Origin: Maribacter spongiicola
Lineage (GTDB): Bacteria; Bacteroidota; Bacteroidia; Flavobacteriales; Flavobacteriaceae
Assembly: GCF_004364165.1 (NCBI RefSeq)
Contig: NZ_SOAY01000014.1
Location: forward strand, 1 to 64,000
Direction: 5' to 3'
DNA: 64,000 nucleotides
The number at the start of each line of letters is the position of its first letter. The first letter of the stretch is position 1. Under the pieces are notes generated by a model. That model had not been told where the DNA came from. It made no database searches and saw only the letters and a program-made list of their open reading frames with translations. Position numbers and translations under genes: made by a program. Positions 1 through 9,264 of this stretch are shown here, in pieces.

Positions 1-95
1 AACAACCAACAACCAACAACCAACAACCAACAACCAACAACCAACAACCAACAACCAACAACCAACAACCAACAACCAACAACCAACAACCAACA
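1..95. repeat. 7-bp tandem repeat (AACAACC)n
   Basis: Thirteen perfect copies of AACAACC run from the window edge to position 91, followed by a partial copy. The array may begin further left. It ends 18 bases before the ATG of the SDR gene at 114, so it lies in that gene's 5' region. Read as protein it would give Asn/Gln/Pro/Thr repeats. One frame stays open to a TAA at 98-100, so the tail of an upstream gene cannot be excluded. A 7-bp unit is prone to slippage and is not a multiple of three. Confidence 0.95.
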
Positions 96-113
96 TCTAA
101 AACTAAAAACAAA

Positions 114-851
114 ATGAGATTAGAAAATAAAGTAGCAGTAATAACTGGTGGATCGAGAGGAATTGGTCAAGCTATATCCGAATTATTTGCTAAAGAAGGC
201 GCAACTGTAATTATAGTAGATCTTTTACCAGAAGGTCAAGATGTTGCCAACGGAATTAATGCGAATGGAGGAAAGGCAGAATTTCATTCCGTTTCCGTAA
301 CCGACAAATCTGCGATAGAAACCTTGTTCGCATCGATAAATCAGAAACATCGTAAGCTAGATATTTTAATAAATAATGCGGGAATTACAAGAGATAGGAC
401 GCTTGAAAAAATGAGCGAAGCAGAATTTGACTCCGTTGTTGAGGTGAACCTGAAAGGAGTCTTTTTATGTACACAAGCGGCAGCAGTATATATGAGAGCA
501 AATAAATATGGAAGAATTGTTAGTGCCGCTTCAAATGTAGGCTTACGAGGTAATTTTGGACAAACAAATTATGCAGCTACTAAGGCAGGCGTTATTGCGA
601 TGGCAAAAACATGGACTATGGAACTTGGTAAATACGGTATAACAGCTAATGCTATTGCACCAGGTTTTACGATGACTAATATGGTAGATAAGATTCCGAA
701 AGAGCATTTCGCAGCTATTGAAGCTAGCATCCCATTAAAAACAGTAGCGCAGCCTATTGATATTGCCTATGGTTATTTGTATTTGGCATCAGACGAAGCG
801 CGCTTTGTTTCGGGTATTTGTTTAACAATCGATGGCGGAACTTCAAGATAA
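114..851 (+). CDS. SDR family oxidoreductase, 3-oxoacyl-ACP/CoA reductase (FabG-like)
   Basis: This 245-residue protein is a classical short-chain dehydrogenase that probably reduces a 3-oxoacyl-ACP or 3-oxoacyl-CoA with NAD(P)H in the cytoplasm. The nucleotide-binding motif TGGSRGIG is at residues 11-18, NNAG at 87-90, the catalytic Ser near 140 and the YxxxK pair at Y153/K157. The length is the usual one for FabG. The MaoC hydratase starts 4 bases after its stop and an acyl-CoA ligase follows, so it belongs to a fatty-acyl operon. It may be an accessory paralogue rather than the housekeeping fabG, because no acpP or fabF is visible next to it. The fold is certain; the exact substrate is inferred. 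Confidence 0.9.
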   Translation: MRLENKVAVITGGSRGIGQAISELFAKEGATVIIVDLLPEGQDVANGINANGGKAEFHSVSVTDKSAIETLFASINQKHRKLDILINNAGITRDRTLEKMSEAEFDSVVEVNLKGVFLCTQAAAVYMRANKYGRIVSAASNVGLRGNFGQTNYAATKAGVIAMAKTWTMELGKYGITANAIAPGFTMTNMVDKIPKEHFAAIEASIPLKTVAQPIDIAYGYLYLASDEARFVSGICLTIDGGTSR

Positions 852-855
852 CAAT

Positions 856-1320
856 ATGACAAAGTTGGAAATCGAAAATTTTGAAGAATTTAAAAAGTTA
901 GAAGGCAAACAGCTTCCAGATGGCGATTGGATGACCGTTACCCAAGAAATGATCAATGATTTCGCTAAAGCCACGGGAGATTTTCAATGGATTCATATAG
1001 ACGTTGAAAAAGCAAAAAAACACTCACCCTTCAAAAAACCAGTAGCTCATGGTTTTATGTCAGTATCACTTCTTTCCAAAATGTTAGAAGGCTCTATTCA
1101 TGTAAAATCGGCACAAATGGGTGTAAACTATGGCTTGAATAAAGTCCGTTTTCCTAGTCCAGTATTAGTAGATAGCCGACTTCGATTAGTAGGAAGTATT
1201 TCAAATATCAAAAATTATGGCGACACTGGGTTAAAGGTGACATGGAACTGTACAATAGAAATAGAAGGCTCAGAAAAACCGGCATGTGTTGCTGAGTTTT
1301 TGAGCCTAATGTTCGAATAA
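856..1320 (+). CDS. MaoC-like (R)-specific enoyl-CoA hydratase
   Basis: A single hot-dog-fold MaoC domain of 154 residues. The hydratase-2 signature is visible as GDFQWIHID, with the catalytic Asp at 42 and His at 47 (D-x4-H). Such proteins add water to trans-2-enoyl-CoA/ACP to give the (R)-3-hydroxyacyl form, the substrate type of the SDR reductase just upstream. The frame is open to an ATG at 832, but that start would overlap the end of the SDR gene by 20 bases. The ATG at 856, 4 bases after the SDR stop, gives the usual family length and was chosen. Translational coupling with the SDR gene is likely. Confidence 0.88.
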   Translation: MTKLEIENFEEFKKLEGKQLPDGDWMTVTQEMINDFAKATGDFQWIHIDVEKAKKHSPFKKPVAHGFMSVSLLSKMLEGSIHVKSAQMGVNYGLNKVRFPSPVLVDSRLRLVGSISNIKNYGDTGLKVTWNCTIEIEGSEKPACVAEFLSLMFE

Positions 1321-1395
1321 CACTTTTTATAATGGGTTTTTCAAGAGATGCCTTTTGTAATTATTAAATGATTAACTTAAACAAAATAACAAACA

Positions 1396-3216
1396 ATGAC
1401 TAGACTGTTCGATCTTCTGTACCATCAACTAGAAAATCATCCACTTGAGAAATCGTTAAGTGGTCGAGATTTAAAAGGAATTTGGCAATCATATAGTTCG
1501 CAGGCGGTCGTTGAAGCAGCCGAGCAAGCCGCTTCCGGTTTGCTAAGTTTAGGTTTACAGCCAGGTGATAAGGTCGGTATTGTAGTGTATAAAAACAGAC
1601 CTGAGTTTGTAATCATGGATTTTGCTATACAGATTGCAGGTATGGTGAGCGTTCCTTTATACCCAACTATTAGCGTAGGTGAGTATGAGTATATATTAAA
1701 TGAGGCAGAAGTAAAAGCAGCGTTTTGTGGTACTGGCGATTTGTTTGATAAATTGACAGAAACCCAAAATAAGGTAAATGGCCTAAAGCATATTTTTACT
1801 TTTGATGAACATTCAAAAGGTACATTTTGGAAAACTATTTTCGATTCAAAACACACCGATAGAATTACGGAAATAAAAAAAGGTATAGAAGGGCAAGATT
1901 TAGCTACTATTATTTATACTTCTGGCACCACAGGGTACCCAAAAGGGGTAATGCTGACACATAATAACATCATGCATGTGGTAAGGGAAACAGAGCCCCA
2001 TATGGCGGCAAAAACAGGAGATCAGGTATTAAGTTTTTTACCGATCTGTCATATTTTTGAAAGAGCCGTTCTGTTCGTCTATATTTTAAAAAGCACAAAT
2101 GTATTTTTTGCGGGAACCGATAATTTAAGTGGACCAGAAGGGGATTTGGCATTTGTAAAACCAGTCACTTTTGCCACAGTACCAAGATTGCTTGAAAAAA
2201 TATATGAAGCTATTTATAATAAAGGACTATCGCTTGAGGGAACCAAGAAAAAACTGTTTTTCTGGGCATTGGCATTAACTGATGAGTGGGAACCAAATCA
2301 AAAATTATCTTTGGTAAAAAAGATTAAGTGGAAAATTGCCGACAAGCTAATTTTTAGCAAATGGCGAGAGGCGATGGGTGGTAATATAAATGCAATTGTT
2401 ACTGGTGCAGCTCCTTGTCCTGTAAAGATTATGCGTGTTTTCTGCGCAGCGGGAATCCCGATTCGTGAAGGCTACGGACTAACCGAAACATCGCCAACGT
2501 TGACCGTAAATACTATGGAAACTGATGGGGTAATGTTAGGTACAGCAGGACCAATTATAGACGGGGTTCAAATATTAATTGATGCAGAAAGTGGAGATTA
2601 CCAAGAGGGTGAAGGTGAAATTTTAGCTCATGGACCAAATGTAATGTTAGGCTACTATAAGAAACCTGAAGTTAATGCAGAGGTTTTTTGTGAAATAGAC
2701 AATAAACGATGGTTTCGAACGGGCGATATCGGTAAGTTGGTAAAAGGACCTACAGGCCGTGAATATTTAAAGATTACGGATAGAAAAAAAGAACTGCTAA
2801 AAACTTCTGGTGGTAAATATGTAGCTCCGGCACCTATAGAAAATAGATTACGAGAAGAGTTCTTGGTAGAGCAAATGATGGTAATTGGAGATAAGCAAAA
2901 ATTCGTGTCGGCATTAATAGTCCCTGCTGAAGAGGCACTTAGAAACTATTGCGGTAAAAAGGATATTTCTTGGACCAGTTTAGAAGAAATTATTCAACAT
3001 GAGAAAGTAATAAGAAAGTATCAAAAAATAATTGACAAATATAATCCGGAGTTTAGTCACGTGGAGCAAATTAAGAAGTTTAAGCTTATTTCGACTCCGT
3101 GGCTACCAATTCATGAAAATGGTTCAGTTGCAGAATTAACCCCTACACTAAAATTAAAGCGTAGAGTTATTAGAGAAAAGTTTCAAAAAGAAATAGCTGA
3201 AATTTATTCAGAATAG
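1396..3216 (+). CDS. AMP-dependent long-chain fatty acid-CoA ligase
   Basis: A 606-residue ANL-superfamily enzyme of the FadD15/long-chain acyl-CoA synthetase type. It activates a fatty acid with ATP and loads it onto CoA. The P-loop-like motif YTSGTTGYPKG starts at Tyr174. EGYGLTETSP, the hinge region WFRTGDIGKL and DRKKELLKTSGGKYVAP follow in the usual order, including the late Lys-containing motif. It follows the MaoC gene by 75 bases and is probably in the same transcript, supplying acyl-CoA to the reductase and hydratase. A strong bidirectional hairpin terminator lies about 80 bases after the stop. The chain length of the substrate cannot be read from the sequence. Confidence 0.93.
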   Translation: MTRLFDLLYHQLENHPLEKSLSGRDLKGIWQSYSSQAVVEAAEQAASGLLSLGLQPGDKVGIVVYKNRPEFVIMDFAIQIAGMVSVPLYPTISVGEYEYILNEAEVKAAFCGTGDLFDKLTETQNKVNGLKHIFTFDEHSKGTFWKTIFDSKHTDRITEIKKGIEGQDLATIIYTSGTTGYPKGVMLTHNNIMHVVRETEPHMAAKTGDQVLSFLPICHIFERAVLFVYILKSTNVFFAGTDNLSGPEGDLAFVKPVTFATVPRLLEKIYEAIYNKGLSLEGTKKKLFFWALALTDEWEPNQKLSLVKKIKWKIADKLIFSKWREAMGGNINAIVTGAAPCPVKIMRVFCAAGIPIREGYGLTETSPTLTVNTMETDGVMLGTAGPIIDGVQILIDAESGDYQEGEGEILAHGPNVMLGYYKKPEVNAEVFCEIDNKRWFRTGDIGKLVKGPTGREYLKITDRKKELLKTSGGKYVAPAPIENRLREEFLVEQMMVIGDKQKFVSALIVPAEEALRNYCGKKDISWTSLEEIIQHEKVIRKYQKIIDKYNPEFSHVEQIKKFKLISTPWLPIHENGSVAELTPTLKLKRRVIREKFQKEIAEIYSE

Positions 3217-3299
3217 GTTGCTAATAATTTTGTTCTAATTGTTGAAATAAAGTTTATGGTTAATACCTTTTGGTTAACATGTAACTAGAAGCAAAAAAA

Positions 3300-3337
3300 G
3301 AGAGAAAAACAATGCATGTTTTTCTCTCTTTTTTTTT
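3300..3337. terminator. Bidirectional intrinsic terminator
   Basis: A 12-bp perfect stem (GAGAGAAAAACA / TGTTTTTCTCTC) with a 5-base loop is followed by nine Ts and preceded by a run of As. It sits between the convergent acyl-CoA ligase and guanine deaminase genes and can serve both. Confidence 0.88.
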
Positions 3338-3366
3338 AAATAGGTAATCTATACGATATGGATGGA

Positions 3367-3843
3367 CTAATATTTCGTTTTATCATGCTTAGAAGCCCAG
3401 TTATTAAAAACTTCAACAGCTTCTTCTTGTAGCATTTGTTTAAAGTGAATTTGTCTGTCTTGCATGCCAACTTCTAATTCATCATAAATAAACTGGTCAT
3501 CAAAATCAATCGCCTTTGCATCGGCTTTATCACAGCCGTAGTACACCGCTTTTGGTCTTGCCCAATAAATTGCACCAAAGCACATAGGGCAAGGCTCACA
3601 GGAGGTGTAGATTATGCAGTCAGTAAGCTGAAAATCATTCAGTTTTTTACAGGCATCTCTAATAACTACCATTTCTGCATGAGCAGTAGGGTCATTGGTT
3701 GAGGTTACTTTATTATGGCCTTCGGCAATAATTTCTCCATCTTTTACTACTACGGCACCAAATGGACCGCCTGCATTTGAGTTCATTCCTTTTGCAGCCA
3801 TTTCAATAGCTCTTCTCATAAAAAACTCGTGATCATTCTTCAT
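3367..3843 (-). CDS. guaD: Guanine deaminase (CDA-fold nucleoside deaminase)
   Basis: A 158-residue cytidine-deaminase-fold enzyme closely resembling Bacillus subtilis GuaD in length and motifs. It hydrolyses guanine to xanthine and ammonia in purine salvage or catabolism. The zinc site is H55-A-E57 and P84-C85-P-M-C88, within TSCEPCPMCFGAIYWARP, a stretch typical of GuaD rather than of TadA. The C-terminal part (GFDD-like IDFDDQFIY and a final KTKY) also fits the domain-swapped GuaD type. It is transcribed alone, converging on the acyl-CoA ligase. A xanthine-dehydrogenase-family pair lies 27 kb away but is periplasmic and probably unrelated. Confidence 0.9.
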   Translation of the reverse strand: MKNDHEFFMRRAIEMAAKGMNSNAGGPFGAVVVKDGEIIAEGHNKVTSTNDPTAHAEMVVIRDACKKLNDFQLTDCIIYTSCEPCPMCFGAIYWARPKAVYYGCDKADAKAIDFDDQFIYDELEVGMQDRQIHFKQMLQEEAVEVFNNWASKHDKTKY

Positions 3844-4087
3844 ATATTCTTTTTATTTTTTAAATAATTGGGATGCAAAATTACGGTTTTTGAAGGCATT
3901 TAGACTGTTTTGTATAAATCATCTTATTTTGATTTTCTCATAATTCTTGGTAGCTTGAAAGAAATCATTACTATTCACGACAAATATTTGATAATTAAGT
4001 CATTTCATTTATTTACGACATAGCTTCATGTTTTTGTAGTCGTACAGAATAATGTTTTTTACATAAATAATCATAAACCAATCTCCC

Positions 4088-5701
4088 ATGAAAAAACCAA
4101 TTGCGATTGCCCAAGTAGACACTTTAGAAAACAAAACACCTGAACATGCCTTAGTTAATGGTTTGGATTTGGTTATTGTGAAATTTGATAACGATATTTC
4201 TGTACTCTACGGTCGTTGTTTACATCGAGGAGCATTAATGTCAGACGGTCATGTAGATGGTCATAATCTTATTTGTGGAGTTCATGGTTGGGATTATCGG
4301 GTAGATACCGGAGTTTCAGAATATAATAACGCAGAGGTGTTACATAAGTTTACTACTAAAATAGAAGACGGAAGTCTTTTCGTTGATGAAGCGGAGATTG
4401 ATGCCTATTTAGTAGATAGTCCGCAACCTTTTAATAGAGATGCTTATTTAGGGGCATATGCCGATACCCACCCTGAAGAAACAGAACCATACACGGGTTA
4501 TATAAAAGAATTGGCAACAAACGGATTAAAAAATCTAGGTCACCATGGTACTTCGGCTTCAATGGGCGTAGATAGAAATACCTTGCCTAAGTGGAGTGAT
4601 ATTCAGTTTTTACCTGCTCAATTAGCAAGCAGACCTTTACTTGATGAAGATGAAGTGGCAACAAAAGTTGTCATTGGTCCTAACGCAAAGAAGCCTTTAC
4701 ATTTAGATATTCCGTTGTTTGTGAGTGATATGAGTTTTGGTGCTTTATCACGCGAAGCAAAAATTGCGTTGTCTAAAGGTGCTGAACTGGCAGGTGCGGG
4801 TATCTGTTCCGGTGAAGGCGGTATGTTACCACATGAGCAAGAAAATAACAGCAAGTATTTTTATGAATTAGCTTCGGCTAAATTCGGATTTTCTTGGGAT
4901 AAATTAGACAAAGTACAAGCCTTCCATTTTAAAGGCGGACAAGGAGCCAAAACAGGAACTGGGGGACATTTACCAGGTGCTAAAGTAAGTAAGGAAATAG
5001 CAGAAGTAAGAGGATTAAAAGAAGGCGAAACGGCAATTTCACCAGCAACCTTTCCGGATTTTCACGGTGTGGATGATTTTAAGTATTTCGCTGCTCAAGT
5101 AAGAGAACGCACAGGCGGTATTCCGATTGGATTCAAAATTGCAGCAAGTCATATAGAAAAAGACATTCAGTTTGCTTTAGATGTAGGCGTAGATTACATT
5201 ATTTTAGATGGTAGAGGAGGAGGAACAGGTTCTGCTCCCACCATATTAAGAGACAATATTAACGTACCTACAATTCCTGCTTTGGCGAGAGCACGAAAGT
5301 ATTTAGATAAAGTTGGAGCAACAGATGTAACCTTGGTCATCACTGGCGGCTTACGTATTGCTGAAGATTTTGGTAAAGCTTTAATGTTAGGTGCAGATGC
5401 TATTGCGGTATCTAACTCCGCCTTACAGGCAATTGGTTGTTTGGGTATGCGTGCTTGCGGCAGTAATAACTGTCCGGTTGGTATTGCAACTCAAAAAGAA
5501 TCGTTGCGTAGTAGATTAATTATAGATTCTTCGGCGAAGCAATTACACAACTATTTTGATGCAACCAATAACCTTATTAAAGTTATTGCTAGGGCTTGTG
5601 GTCATGATGATATTTCTAAATTCAATTTTGAAGACCTATCTACTTTTAATCATGATATGCATCGTTTAACAGGAATTAATTACGGCGGTGTTAACGCTTA
5701 A
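4088..5701 (+). CDS. Rieske-domain / glutamate-synthase-like FMN protein (fusion)
   Basis: A 537-residue fusion. Residues 1-110 form a Rieske 2Fe-2S domain with C44-x-H46 and C63-x2-H66. From about 150 onward it is the FMN-binding domain of glutamate synthase (GltB/Glu_synthase), with GGQGAKTGTGGHLPG, the FMN-binding DGRGGGTGSAP, and a complete 3Fe-4S motif (C-x5-C-x4-C) in CLGMRACGSNNCPVGIATQ. The glutaminase domain of true GltB is missing. It could pass electrons from the Rieske centre to FMN and an iminoglutarate-like substrate, but its real substrate is unknown. It is followed 12 bases later by an uncharacterised gene that probably belongs to the same operon. Confidence 0.85.
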   Translation: MKKPIAIAQVDTLENKTPEHALVNGLDLVIVKFDNDISVLYGRCLHRGALMSDGHVDGHNLICGVHGWDYRVDTGVSEYNNAEVLHKFTTKIEDGSLFVDEAEIDAYLVDSPQPFNRDAYLGAYADTHPEETEPYTGYIKELATNGLKNLGHHGTSASMGVDRNTLPKWSDIQFLPAQLASRPLLDEDEVATKVVIGPNAKKPLHLDIPLFVSDMSFGALSREAKIALSKGAELAGAGICSGEGGMLPHEQENNSKYFYELASAKFGFSWDKLDKVQAFHFKGGQGAKTGTGGHLPGAKVSKEIAEVRGLKEGETAISPATFPDFHGVDDFKYFAAQVRERTGGIPIGFKIAASHIEKDIQFALDVGVDYIILDGRGGGTGSAPTILRDNINVPTIPALARARKYLDKVGATDVTLVITGGLRIAEDFGKALMLGADAIAVSNSALQAIGCLGMRACGSNNCPVGIATQKESLRSRLIIDSSAKQLHNYFDATNNLIKVIARACGHDDISKFNFEDLSTFNHDMHRLTGINYGGVNA

Positions 5702-5713
5702 AAAAATATAAAG

Positions 5714-6870
<1,157 letters not shown>

Positions 6871-6929
6871 TTAGTGTCAAACTTTTTGTAGAATCATTAG
6901 AAAATAGCAATCTTTAACTTTAATTGAGA

Positions 6930-8843
6930 ATGAATATGAAGAAAGCAGTTTTAATTGGTCTAGTGATTGTAGGTTTTGTGACAAATGGATATACACAAGA
7001 AAATCAGTACGGTGATAATCAGCCATATTCTTCCTATTGGTTTGTAGAAGAACTATTGCAATGGTCGCCAGAAAGTGACAAAGACGCTAAATTCAATATT
7101 AGTCAGGTAGCATTGGCAAGTCGTTTTTTAAATGATTCAACTGATTTAAATGATGACGCTCAGAAAATACCTGGTATCATAGCCTTGATGGCACCACATA
7201 CGACTAACTTTCATCCGTCTCAAGGGTTTTCTAGTGTTAAACAATATGCTTTTCCATTTTGGCAATACATAGATTACTTTGTGCAATGGGGTGGTTCAGC
7301 AAATGAGGGAATCATTGTACCACCGACTGCTTTTTGGACAGATGCTGCGCATAAGAATGGAGTAAAGAGTATTGGTACTATATTTTTCCCACCTAATGTA
7401 TATGGTGGCAAAGAAGAATGGGTGTACGAATTTTTGGTACAGAACGAAGATGGCAGTTTTCCTGTAGCAGATAAACTTATTGAAGTTGCCGATACTTATA
7501 ATTTTGACGGTTGGTTCATAAATCAAGAGACGTATGACTTAGTAGGTGAAATGGGGGAGTTGATGCAACAATTCATATCTTATTATAGAACACAATCAAA
7601 TTTAAAACTGGTGTGGTATGATGCTATGATTGATGATTCTAGGGTAATATGGCAAGATGAGCTGAATAACCATAATGCCATGTATTTTCAAAAAGAGGAT
7701 AAAAATATGTCAGATGTTTTCTTTATAAACTTCAGGTATAATGAAGTTAATTTAGAAGATAGTAAAAAGGCGGCTCAAGAGTTGGGCAGAAGTGAGTGGG
7801 AACTATATGCAGGTATCGACGTACAATCTAAAAGTTTTAAAACTCCCGTAAAATGGGATGTCTTATATAAAGAAGGAAAACCAAACAATACATCTATAGG
7901 CTTGTACTGGTCAAATTCGACGTTCGATATATCACAAACCAAAACACCTGAAGATGTTTATAATAACGAACAAAAGTTCTGGAATGGGGGTACAACCGTT
8001 GAAACAAGATTTGGCTCAAGTACTTGGAAGGGTTTTGCAGATTATTTTGAGCCACGTAGTGTAATTAACGACTTACCTTTTAAAACGAATTTCAATTATG
8101 GCTTAGGTCGTTTTTATAATGAGAAGGGTAAGGCCGTTTCTAAAAAAGAGTGGCATAACCTTAGTATTCAAGATGTATTACCTACTTGGCAATTTCAAGT
8201 AGACAGCACTAAAGTTAATACAACTATCAGTTTTAATGAAAGTTATGAGGGTGGCAGTAGTTTGTCTTTTGAGGGATTTGCAGATTCAGAAATTCCGTTA
8301 TACAAAACAGAATTAAGTTTAGATAAAGCGTTAAACCTTCAGGTGGTAATGAAGACATCGGGAAATATGAATATTGAAATTTATTGCCAACTTTCCAACG
8401 GAGAAAACTTGACATTTCCTTTAAAAAAATCTAGTTCATGGTTTACGAATACTATTATTATTCCTGCACAAAAAAACAGCATAGTATCTAAAATAGGAGT
8501 GATCACGAAAGGAAAAGGTACCGCATTTCTAGGCGAATTATCCATCCGTAGTAAAAAAGAGAAAATACCAGTTACTTCATCATTTTCTGTGGAGTCGTTT
8601 GTTAAGGGAAATACCGCAGAGTTATATATTCATTTTAATGAGAAACCAGAAAACGTATATCATACTATTTATTATTTAAATGCAGAAAATGAAAAGATTT
8701 GGTTAGGTAAAACTCCATCACAAGATTTTTATATTTCCAACATTCTTACAAAAAATAACTTAATGAACTTAGAAATTCAATCTGAAAGTTTCGGAGGCAC
8801 AAAGGGTAAAATTCTTCGTAAAAAGGTGATTTTGTCGCACTAG
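6930..8843 (+). CDS. GH85 endo-beta-N-acetylglucosaminidase, secreted
   Basis: A 638-residue secreted glycosidase that would cleave the GlcNAc-beta-1,4-GlcNAc core of N-glycans. An N-terminal signal peptide (MNMKKAVLIGLVIVGF...TQE) is followed by a TIM barrel beginning SSYWFVEELLQW, typical of the Endo-D/Endo-A family. The substrate-assisted catalytic N-x-E pair is seen as N198-Q-E200 in GWFINQETYD. The last 300 residues look like beta-sandwich domains. The frame is open two codons further upstream to a TTG at 6924; the ATG at 6930 (or 6936) is preferred. No SusC/SusD pair is next to it, so it is an orphan glycan-degrading enzyme in this window. Confidence 0.87.
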   Translation: MNMKKAVLIGLVIVGFVTNGYTQENQYGDNQPYSSYWFVEELLQWSPESDKDAKFNISQVALASRFLNDSTDLNDDAQKIPGIIALMAPHTTNFHPSQGFSSVKQYAFPFWQYIDYFVQWGGSANEGIIVPPTAFWTDAAHKNGVKSIGTIFFPPNVYGGKEEWVYEFLVQNEDGSFPVADKLIEVADTYNFDGWFINQETYDLVGEMGELMQQFISYYRTQSNLKLVWYDAMIDDSRVIWQDELNNHNAMYFQKEDKNMSDVFFINFRYNEVNLEDSKKAAQELGRSEWELYAGIDVQSKSFKTPVKWDVLYKEGKPNNTSIGLYWSNSTFDISQTKTPEDVYNNEQKFWNGGTTVETRFGSSTWKGFADYFEPRSVINDLPFKTNFNYGLGRFYNEKGKAVSKKEWHNLSIQDVLPTWQFQVDSTKVNTTISFNESYEGGSSLSFEGFADSEIPLYKTELSLDKALNLQVVMKTSGNMNIEIYCQLSNGENLTFPLKKSSSWFTNTIIIPAQKNSIVSKIGVITKGKGTAFLGELSIRSKKEKIPVTSSFSVESFVKGNTAELYIHFNEKPENVYHTIYYLNAENEKIWLGKTPSQDFYISNILTKNNLMNLEIQSESFGGTKGKILRKKVILSH

Positions 8844-9076
8844 CTAAAGCTACTCTTTAAGTGAAAAATATAATGCATAGGTTGATGTCATTTTAGCTAT
8901 ATAATTGATAAAAAACTACTTAGAGATACACATATTTAATTCTAAAAAATACCTCAAGGTTAATAGTATGTTATCTTGAAAATTTATCTATGAGATATTT
9001 GATAAAAAATAATTTATAAAAGTTTTAGGTAAAGTATTTCTTTAATAAAATTTACTTTTTTTCTTGAGATAATTTA

Positions 9077-9110
9077 TTGTAAGTATTTGTATGTTAGTTT
9101 GTTATGTTTG
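9077..9110 (+). promoter_or_regulatory. Candidate Bacteroidetes-type promoter for nrdBA
   Basis: TATGTTTG at 9103-9110 matches the Bacteroidetes -7 consensus TAnnTTTG. A TTG at 9077-9079 stands 23 bases upstream, at the long end of the accepted spacing. It would give a leader of about 150 bases before nrdB. It is a pattern match only, in a T-rich region. Confidence 0.35.
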
Positions 9111-9196
9111 TTATTGAATAGTAGTCTTAAAAAGTTATTTTGTCTTAAAAATGAAATTGTTGATAACCCTGTTAAAAGCTTAAAGAGGATAATGTG

Positions 9197-9261
9197 AAAT
9201 TAAGGTGATTAATTTTCGACCTTTACATCACTCTTATTAACTACATCATTAACCTTAATTT
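9197..9261 (+). promoter_or_regulatory. Structured leader with RBS-occluding inverted repeat upstream of nrdB
   Basis: AAATTAAGGT (9197-9206) is perfectly complementary to ACCTTAATTT (9252-9261), and the right arm ends 3 bases before the nrdB ATG. Within the 45-base loop, GTGAT (9205-9209) can pair with ATCAC (9227-9231), and AGGT (9203-9206) with ACCT (9219-9222). Both inner pairings compete with the outer stem. This permits alternative folds that would hide or expose the translation start. It matches no riboswitch class I know. Confidence 0.4.
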
Positions 9262-9264
9262 AAC

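Larger units (their letters stand above)
8844..9264. other. 421-bp intergenic region upstream of nrdBA
   Basis: This very AT-rich gap holds no credible ORF. It contains a candidate promoter (9077-9110) and a long leader with inverted repeats (9197-9261), both listed separately. I see no NrdR-box pair, no tRNA and no recognisable known riboswitch. Confidence 0.6.

Noticed and set aside
9158-9166. DnaA-box-like TGTTGATAA upstream of nrdB
   Set aside because: One site with one mismatch in AT-rich DNA is not enough to support a DnaA box or replication origin.
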